Positions 56,614 through 64,000 of a DNA stretch of 64,000 nt are shown in pieces. The translations under genes were made by a program, and so were the position numbers. Origin of the DNA: Costus lasius (taxonomy: Eukaryota > Streptophyta > Magnoliopsida > Zingiberales > Costaceae); the NCBI GenBank assembly GCA_027563935.2, contig CM050450.1, positions 14,119,957-14,183,956 on the forward strand. The letters run 5' to 3'. The notes under the pieces were generated by a model that was not told where the DNA came from, ran no database searches, and saw nothing but the letters and a program-made list of their open reading frames with translations. Position 1 is the stretch's first letter, and every line of letters starts with the position of its first letter.

Positions 56614-57115
56614 GTTATGCTTGATTTAAAATGAAGATATGGCCTATTTCAAGATATGGCCTAATTTACTTGCTAAGCATTCTTGTTCAATCCTTGCATT
56701 CTAACCTCTTTACAAGTTAACTTTGGGCTACAAGTTTTGTGGAAGGTTCAAAAGGATGCTAATGAGTGGAAGTTTTATGTTTGAGCATGTAAACTTTAAA
56801 GACTAATGTATGAAGTTGTTTTATGCTTATAAGATAAGTTGAGAATATCCATGACTTGTACGTGATGATGATATGAAAATACTATAGTTTTGTAAGAGGA
56901 TGTATAGCCTTTTATGATATAAAAGAACTTTGATTAATAGAATGAAATTTTGAATTACTATATTGAGTTATTGTTACCTCCTAAAAGATGATGGAAAGTA
57001 AATTTTATAAGTCATGTTGAACAGGTTATCGAGTATTGATCTGGATACATATTGCCAAATTATTTTATGATATAAATTTTTATTATTGAATTATCATCAT
57101 CTAAAGGTGTAACAG
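56614..57115. other. Unassigned AT-rich sequence
   Basis: No gene, RNA or repeat recognised. Confidence 0.4.
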
Positions 57116-57680
57116 GTATATATTTTGAAATAGGTTGCCAATCCGATAACTTGTTTTTGTTTCCATCTTCATCATTTATTTTTTTGGCGATCATGTGCGG
57201 CTCGGATTTAAACACTTTTGATATGCTCGGCTTCATATCTTTTGGCCTTAGTCGTTACTTCTAAGTTTCTTGGTAACTAATGGGCCATTGACCTCTCATC
57301 CTTCTTCGTCGTTACAGATGTTGCTTCGACTGATTCCTCGTTTCTTTGACTTTTTATGCCTAGTTGCGAGCACTATGATCTGAGTTAAGGTGAATGCATG
57401 CATTGACTACCAATCACTTCCTTGTCCCGCTAGGGTTCGCCATAGTAGTTTCCAGCACCGCCAACTCCTCAACTCTCACTACCCCATATGACGTTTACCC
57501 AACGTCGCTCTAGGTATTCATCACCTTCCTGACTTTTTGTTTGATTGGAATCAGTCGATACTGTGTATTTTTGTTGTTGTGGAGTGATGCCTCCACTACA
57601 AGCGGCGACTTGTTTGGTTTTTGCTGCTGTTTGGCAGCGTTTGCTGGACACTATGGTTGTGGACACCTTAATTGACGCTG
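57116..57680 (+). repeat. Direct repeat copy 1 flanking the dioxygenase gene
   Basis: About 565 bp from 'tatattttgaaataggttgcc' to GACACCTTAATTGAC, resembling 63419-63985 by eye at roughly 80-85%. No coding function or TE family recognised; reading frames are not conserved between the copies. Confidence 0.75.
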
Positions 57681-58835
57681 AACCAGGTGAATAGTGGACT
57701 AGTTTGGTCAATGTTCACCTAGTATGAGTTTTGAAACTAGTTTAGTTTGTTCCCGAATTTTCACCGCCAAATGTAGAAAAATCTTATAATCAGCTTGATT
57801 CGATTAAGCGTGTTTGAGCCTTTACAAACTCTGATTATCATAATTTTGATTAGTTCACTCGGATTAGATTTAATTCAGACTAGTTCAGTTGAATTTTGAC
57901 TAGTTCAATAACAATTGAACTAGGTAATGTGAAATTGAGATTAGTCCCATATGCTTTAGCCTCGGTTCAATAATTTTTTGGATCAAAAATGCATGTTAAA
58001 CATCACATTAATCATATTTATATTCAAATTACTTGTGTATACTATTTCATTTCACTTGGGTGAATTTACTTGTTGAATATTGGGCTAAATTAGATCAGTT
58101 AACACTTAATAGTGTAAGTTCTACCATTACTGTGAGATGATGTCATACATGTACATTACTATAGACATCCACACATTTGTCTTGTTTCTAATCCAGTTGA
58201 CCATATCATTTGTTCCTTCATTCATATTATTATTGTGTGCATCATTAGTATAGATGAATTGTGAGGGGTTATAATATTTGCTCTAATTTATTTTTAGGCA
58301 CCTAAATGTTATTAAGTTTTTACTTGGACCATTTATTGCATAGATGGATCATTCTTTCAGGAAAAGATGAACTAAATATAAAAATATCTTTAATCTCTTC
58401 AAATTTTTTATTACGGTATTAATACTTCGATTTAATAGAGTATGAGAAAATATAATAGAATATATAAAATCTAATAAATTTATTATTCTTAATTTAGATT
58501 TAATTATTTTAAATTGGGCCAAATTCTCATCTTTACTTGCCAAAGACTAGAAATAAGATAAGGTGATGCGCTCACTACCCTCAGGCCTCTGTTCCTCTTA
58601 TCTGCCCCTTCTAATTAGTCCAAAAATGAAAACGAGTCAAGGAGGAAGGAAGAAGAAAACTCATCTCGAGAAACAACATCTCCTGCTTACTGTTGAGAAA
58701 CATAACTTCGTCTTCTTCTCTCAAACTCTCTGAATCGATCTTCAGTAAAATAAAAGTTCTTCTAATGAAACTCTAAGAGATCTACACACAAGATTGCAAT
58801 CAAATACTAATCAATTGGAGTAAATGAAGGAAATA
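57681..58835. other. Intergenic sequence downstream of the dioxygenase gene
   Basis: AT-rich. Contains short repeats of the GATTAGTTCA / GACTAGTTCA type near 57850-57910 and no gene that I can support. Confidence 0.45.
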
Positions 58836-60097
58836 TCATAATTTGAAGTGCTCCAGTGCAGATCTTCCGTCCGGTCCTTTGCTGAGGTAGCATTCGATGT
58901 ATTCCCTCGCAGTCACCTCCCTGTAAATTGGGGGGTTTTCATCGGATATCAACTCCTTCATGGGGCCGTAGGGCACTGCTGATAGGTAGAGATCTGGTTT
59001 GAAGAAGGACGCCACCGAAATCCTCGGGCCAAACTTCTTTGCCAGCACTCTATGCTCAGCGCTCTTCAGCTTGCCATTGGAGATCAGCTGTAGATTCAAG
59101 CAGAGTTTTCCACAATTTTATTGTGCCCTAATTTTAGTGCTATGCAATGGAAATGTCTGATCAATATAGCAGAACCTGGAAAAGGTCGCCAAGGTTGATT
59201 ACCAGAGACCCTGGCAGAGGAGGCATATCGATCCACTGATCCTGGTGCAGCACCTGCAGGCCGCCGATCTGATCCTGCAAAACGATGGTGAGGAAATCGG
59301 GGTCGGTATGCTTGCCGGTCCCGTGGGTGAGCTCCGGCTCCGGGCAAGGTGGATAGTAGTGGCAGAGCACGGCAAGCCCCTCGGCCCACTCCATCTCTAA
59401 CAGACGCTCGCTCCCTAGGCCAAGACCGTCGGACAGCAAATGGAACAAAACTGCCCCCAATTTCTGAACGTGGCCCGTGAATTCCAGCAATTCTTTCCGG
59501 CACGCGGCGGGGAGCTCCTCCGGGCGGGGCGCCTCCGGCGCCATGTTGCATCGCAGGGTGTCCCTCCAATTGGCCACCGGCGCAGTGTACAGGTCGAAGT
59601 TGCTATGGTACCGCACCTTCCGCCGCGGGTCCCGCGTGTAAAACGGCCGCTTCACCTCGACCGGGTCCTCGTGAAACCTAGTCGCTGCTCGAAGCATTTC
59701 GTCGAGCACCTCGTTCGGGATGCCGTGGTTGACAACCTGGAAGAAACCGAAGGTCGCGGCGGCTTGAAGCACTGCGCCGCCGCCCGCTCGCGCTGCGCCT
59801 TGCTGGTGCCGACGCCGGTGAGGTCGATTACAGGCATTTGGGGGGTGGGGCCGGGTTGGGATTGCTCAGGTGGTTGGATGAAGAAGGGAGGGATCTTGGC
59901 GACGCCGGCGTCGACGAGGCCCTTAACGCCGGCTTTGGTGTCGTCGAAGGCGAACAATGGAGCCAAATCGAAGAGATACGCTTGGCGTCTCGAAGCACGT
60001 GCAAATCCAAAGGAGGGAAAGGGTAGGATCATCACCCTTGAACTTGCTTTTGGATGCAGCCAAATCGCACGTCCAACAACGACTTCGTCGTCTCCAT
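58836..60097 (-). pseudogene. 2-oxoglutarate/Fe(II)-dependent dioxygenase, ACC-oxidase-homolog type, with frameshift
   Basis: Soluble non-heme iron oxygenase of plant specialised metabolism; the substrate cannot be told. N-terminal DIOX_N part: AFDDTKAGVKGLVDAGVAKIPPFF, then MPVIDLTGVG in the frame 60035-59652. A single missing base near 59772 (after RERAAAQ) shifts to the frame 59772-59161, which reads LQAAATFGFFQVVNHGIPNE, and HSNFDLYTAPVANWRDTL. Iron ligands His (about 59310) and Asp (59304) are in KHTDPDF. A GT-AG intron of 88 bp (59088-59175) separates exon 59176 and upstream from 59087-58836. That last exon has the distal His in SAEHRV and the 2-oxoglutarate Arg/Ser in GPRISVASF, and ends EHFKL. 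The start is unclear: ATG 60097 runs into a stop at about 60034, and ATG 60035 is in the right frame but may not be the true start. Exons are very GC-rich. If the missing base is a sequencing error this is an intact gene. Confidence 0.85.
59088..59175 (-). other. Phase-0 intron of the dioxygenase gene
   Basis: Donor CAG|GTTCTG, acceptor CTACAG|CTGATC. It joins GDLFQ to LISNGK, the usual position of an intron in this family. Confidence 0.85.
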
Positions 60098-61199
60098 GAT
60101 GAGCAGGCTCACTCCTTGTCCAATTGTCTATAAATGTGCATGTGAAGTAAGTAATATTAAAAAAAAAAAAAAGGTAAGTAATATTTTATGAAATAATCGG
60201 ACGGTAGATATTTGACTCTGCCAAAAATTTCTAGGCTGTTCGCCAACTAATATTTTATATGTATAAATTTTAAAGCAAGAGTCACATGAATAATTCTTTA
60301 ATATTGGCATTCATTAGTGATATGAACTGTCCACCGACTAACTTTTTTTATAAGTTTAAATTTTAAAGCAAGTGTCATATCAGTTTTATTTTAATATTTG
60401 TACTCTGTACTTAATTTTTTCACTCATTAGTGTTCTTTGTAAGCAACTGGGTTGGCATGGAAATCTTTTTTTCTTTTATTAAAAAAAAATACAAATTGAA
60501 TTGAGTGAGTAAAAAATATCTCATCCATACATAAATGCTTAAATTTAAATTTTACCCAATCATATGCCATCAAGTTTTTCTATAAATTGTGGTTTAGTTC
60601 ATTAATTTTAGATGATAAAATAAAAAAATAATTAACCTATTTTGTGTTATTTATTATGTAATGGTTTATTTTAGCACAATCAAAGCAAACTTTTCCATGA
60701 ATCATAAGAAAATCTGATTGTTTTCCAATTTTTCTTAAAATCAAACTCCATAATTTTCAAGTCGGGTCTATTTAGATTGGGCTTGTAATTTTCTTTAAGT
60801 TGCCTTAACAATTTCACAAATTATATTAATATTTTTCTAATACACCTTTGTTTTTTGCAAAATTCAAAATACACCTAGCTTAATAAATTTTAAATATATT
60901 ATTTTACTTATTTATTATTATATAATACTATCTATTTAATTTTTTAATTAATTTGGATTTGTTTCAACCAAACCACCACAACATGAGCATTTGTATTTGT
61001 TAAACCTAAGTCATAACATAAAAGTCCAATAAACAAGATTAAGTTAAATTTTAGTATAATTTTTCACCTTCAAACTCACTTGATGGAATTTTCTTATAAC
61101 ACCAACTATCACTTAAGAATTCAAATAGAAACCTTTACATAATGTTTCCTTGGACGGATAACCGGAGGGAAGAGATGAATATTATTAAAATCTTTTATT
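60098..61199. other. Upstream region of the dioxygenase gene
   Basis: AT-rich, presumably including its promoter. 60230-60375 holds two imperfect copies (~110 bp apart) of a stretch reading GCCAACTAATATTTTATATG / CCGACTAACTTTTTTTATAAG followed by AAATTTTAAAGCAAG. No gene recognised. Confidence 0.45.
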
Positions 61200-62235
61200 T
61201 CCCTGCATAAATCAGTTAGGATGGATGGAGGGATGGGTTCCTAAAAACCAATCCCCCCGCAAATAGGAGGAAAACTCGATGGACGCTCGCCGTGAAGCCA
61301 CTTTGCCCCTCCGCACGTGAAAGCCTCACCACCCTTCCAAGCGTCGATCTCCGTGTGCAGCAACTCAATGGACAGAGCAGCTCTGCTCCCGAGACTCAGC
61401 CCGGGGCCCGTCGGCGACCCGCTCCCACCCCCTAACCCCAAGCCTCCCCTACCCTTCCGAAGGGCGTCGGTATCCAGCCGCAGCAGCTCGGCAAGCTAGA
61501 TAGCTCCGCCCCTCCATCCCCGCGTGCACGGCGCTCCGACGTTCCCTCTCCTGAGACCCCTGCCCCCTGCGTCGTGATTCTGCAACCTGGGCAGTTTCGC
61601 CCCTCGATACACCCACTCCCGAAGGTCTCTGAGCCTGCCGGACGGAGCTTCTCGGCGACCCGCTCCCGAGACCCTTGCCCCCCACGTCGCGCTCGTCCCC
61701 CCGTCGGTGCTCGGATGTTCAAAAGCGTCTCTGCCCTTCGCACGTGAAAGCCTCCCTGCTTTCTGGGCGTCGATCTCCAGCCGCAGCACAGCTCATCGAG
61801 CTCGTCCGTCCCCCCCGTTGGACGGAGCAGCTCGACGAGCTGCATAGTTCCGCCCCGCCCCCCTCCCCGGCCCGTGGCGCTCCGATGTTCGAGTCCGGAG
61901 ACACCTGCTCCCAAGACCTCTACCCGAACGAGCTGGTAGTTCCGCCCCCCTCCCCGCTTGGACGTTCGACTTCGAAGACCCAGCCCGGGGCCAGCCGGAC
62001 AGAGCTGCTTGGCGGCCCTCTTTGCGGCTCCCCCCGACTCCTGCCCAGTGCATCCCCCTCCCCGCGCGCTTGGACGTTCGAGTTTGGAGATCAAGGCCAC
62101 CGGACGGAGCTGCTCGGTGACCCAGCCCGGAGACACCCGCTCCCGAGACCCCGCCCCCGTCGCTGTTCCGCTCTCATCCCTCTCCCGCATTGCGGTTCTA
62201 GACGCATAAGACCCTGCCTGTTCCACTCTTTTGAC
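61200..62235. other. GC-rich island with imperfect internal repeats, no supported gene
   Basis: A 1-kb GC-rich, CpG-dense block in AT-rich DNA. Internal repeats: CGCACGTGAAAGCCTC followed by GCGTCGATCTCC at about 61312 and 61738; repeated GGACGGAGCTGCTCGGCGACCC and CTCCCGAGACCC phrases. Frames on both strands stay open for up to 264 codons, as expected for GC-rich DNA, and none shows a domain. Possible readings: unmethylated CpG-rich regulatory DNA, an acquired fragment inside an unknown element, or a GC-rich minisatellite. Confidence 0.6.
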
Positions 62236-62639
62236 ACGTGAGAGTCACGTGGTCCCTCCCTGTGGGTTATGTTTCTCTTCTCTGTGGATTAGATATCCCT
62301 TCCCTCTATTTTTACGTACTTTCACGGAAACAGTTAGTTAGGCTTTACATAGAAGAAAAATGTATGTCTTTTGTTTATTGAGATGAGGTAGGAGAAAAAA
62401 ATATTTACAGCTTAATTAGTTTAGAGAGATCATGATTTGATTCAATTTGATAATAAAAAAAGTTTGTTAATATAAAAAAATATATCCCAGAACTTATTCA
62501 TATTCGATTAGATGTTTATTCAGATAAAGAAAAATGAAACCTACATGGAAAATCCTATCAAAATCCTTAAGGTATTCAAATAGTGAAGGCATTATAGCAA
62601 TACATGTTGAGAATGAAGCTACTTAGGATGTTTTATGTA
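62236..62639. other. Unassigned AT-rich sequence
   Basis: Nothing recognised. Confidence 0.4.
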
Positions 62640-63417
62640 CAGATTCTATCTTATCATATACATGTTTTATGTTATCTGATACAAGTTTTATATTATATGA
62701 TACAAGTTCTTCCATATCATATATAGATTATACCTTATTTGTTTTAAATTCTATATTATTTGATACAAGTTTAATCTTATCATATACAGGTTCTACATTA
62801 TCATATACATATTCTCCCTTAATAGATACAAATTCCACCTTATCATATACAGCTTCAACCTTAACATATATACATGTTATACCTTAGCATATACAACTTC
62901 TACGTTAACATATGGAAGTTCTACGCTATTTAAAAAAGGTTTTATGTTAAGGGAAAAATCACCTTTAGCTTAGGATGAGATTAAGTTTAATCCGAGAGTT
63001 GAGTAGAGGGTGAGGTCGACCCGAATTGCATTGAGTATACTTGGCTCACCGAGAGCGAAGATGACAACGAGAAGATGAGGCGAGTAGATCGTATTTGGGA
63101 AGAGCAAGTCCAGTGAAAAAGAGTAGAGATGAAGGTGAGAAGACGAGGTGGAGCAAATAGGAACAAAAGAGCATGTTTGGCTAGCAAGAGAAGAGTTTTA
63201 GAAGAACAAAAGAGTTACAACAAATCAAGGAGAAAAGGGCTTTATGACAATTAGGATTTTATTGAGTAAAATAATGCTTTGAGATGTGTGCCCCATCTTA
63301 CTTGATGATTTGTGAAACAAATCATATGGGGCCTGCTTAAGTAAGTTTAGCAGGGCCCATGCTTAAAAATCACACCCCTGCTCGCAAATGCCCGTTTCAA
63401 AAACCCGATTTAAGGCA
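62640..63417 (+). repeat. Mutator-like terminal repeat fragment with subterminal repeats
   Basis: 62640-62950 carries the ATACAAGTTCTACC/TTATCATATAC repeat family and 62950-63417 matches 43021-43497 (for example GTTAAGGGAAAAATCACCTTTAGC, GAGAGTTGAG, CGTTTCAAAAACCCG at the outer end). No transposase or partner repeat is near, so this is a truncated copy or one end of an element cut by deletion. It sits directly beside direct repeat copy 2. Confidence 0.8.
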
Positions 63418-64000
63418 AGCATATATTTCAAAACAGGTTGCCAACCTGATAACTTGTTTTTGTTTCCATCTTTATCATTTATTTTTTTTTGGCAACCATG
63501 TGTACCGCTCAGATTTGAACACTTTTGATTTGTCGACTTCATGTCTTCTGGCCTAGTCATTAATTATAAGTTTCTAGATAACTGTTGGGCCTTTGACCCC
63601 TCATCCTTCTCCAACGTTATAGATGTTGCTTCGGCTGATTACTCATTTCTTTACCTTTCTATGCCTATTTGCGAGCACTATAATCTGAGTTGAGGCGAAC
63701 GCATGCATCGACTACCAATATCTTCCTTGTCCCACTAGGGTTCGCTAGAGTAGTTTTCAGCACTACCAAATCCTCGACTTTCACTACCCCTCATGATGTT
63801 TGCCCAGAGTCGCTTCAGGTATTCATCTCCTTCCTAACTTTTTGTTTGCTTGGAATCAGTCGATACTAAATATTTTTGTTGTCGTGGAATTATGCCAATT
63901 CTACAAGTATTTGGTTTCTGCTGCTTTCTGACAACGTCTTCTAGACATTAGACACTGTAGTTGTGGACACCTTAATTGACATTGTCATTGCGTCTCATCA
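63418..64000 (+). repeat. Direct repeat copy 2 flanking the dioxygenase gene
   Basis: Homologous to 57116-57680 over essentially its whole length; ends GACACCTTAATTGAC at about 63983. Continues to the window edge. Confidence 0.75.

Noticed and set aside
59440..60099. A 219-codon plus-strand frame
   Set aside because: Antisense shadow of the GC-rich dioxygenase exons.
61432..62241. Long open frames (264 and 188 codons) on opposite strands
   Set aside because: GC-rich DNA has few stops; Arg/Gly/Pro-rich translations with no domain, overlapping on both strands.

Overview
The window looks like a repeat-saturated stretch of a flowering-plant nuclear genome. Evidence is nested Ty3/Gypsy LTR retrotransposons with tRNA-Asp-type primer sites and Athila-like gag-pol genes, FAR1/FHY3-type Mutator transposases, a hAT element, a satellite array, and one intron-containing dioxygenase gene. 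The very GC-rich dioxygenase exons in AT-rich surroundings suggest a monocot, which is inference. No bacterial, organellar, rRNA, tRNA or CRISPR feature was seen.

Layout, left to right. 1-5333 holds two plus-strand Athila-like remnants (E and F), joined by a deletion that removed nearly all coding sequence between them. The F LTR is inserted in the 3' part of a minus-strand FAR1-like transposase pseudogene (5334-6088). The same gene was cut a second time by a 31.4-kb insertion (6089-37471, element D) flanked by the 5-bp duplication ATTCC; its N-terminal part resumes at 37472. Element D (minus) carries gag, protease, reverse transcriptase, RNase H, integrase and a third ORF. A second full element, A (12278-24517, minus), sits inside its integrase domain. 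The right LTR of D contains a 6.8-kb satellite array of ~504-bp units, with an inverted block in the middle.

37472-43500 holds the 5' part of FAR1 pseudogene 1, a 42-bp minisatellite, and a second Mutator-like element with long inverted terminal repeats and a decayed FAR1-type transposase interrupted by a hAT element. 44620-51512 is a non-autonomous Athila-like element (B) with perfect GTATT duplications; it kept gag, part of protease and half of ORF3 but no reverse transcriptase or integrase. 51513-56613 is a related truncated element (C). The right end holds the only host-type gene, a 2-oxoglutarate/Fe(II) dioxygenase of the ACC-oxidase-homolog type (58836-60097, minus), with an apparent one-base frameshift. 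It is bracketed by two diverged direct repeats of about 565 bp. A GC-rich island (61200-62235) and a Mutator terminal-repeat fragment (62640-63417) also lie in this part.

The most interesting signals are architectural features shared by otherwise diverged retroelement families. All LTRs carry clusters of ACGG/CCGT-type or similar palindromes, and the same kind of cluster recurs between pol and ORF3 in the two full elements, suggesting a second promoter. A stem-loop lies about 50 nt downstream of the ORF3 stop in three elements; in one of them the sequence differs but the pairing is kept. A second stem-loop sits 19-21 nt before the 3' LTR in five elements. The satellite inside an LTR is also unusual. 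Coordinates of decayed element borders are approximate where stated.
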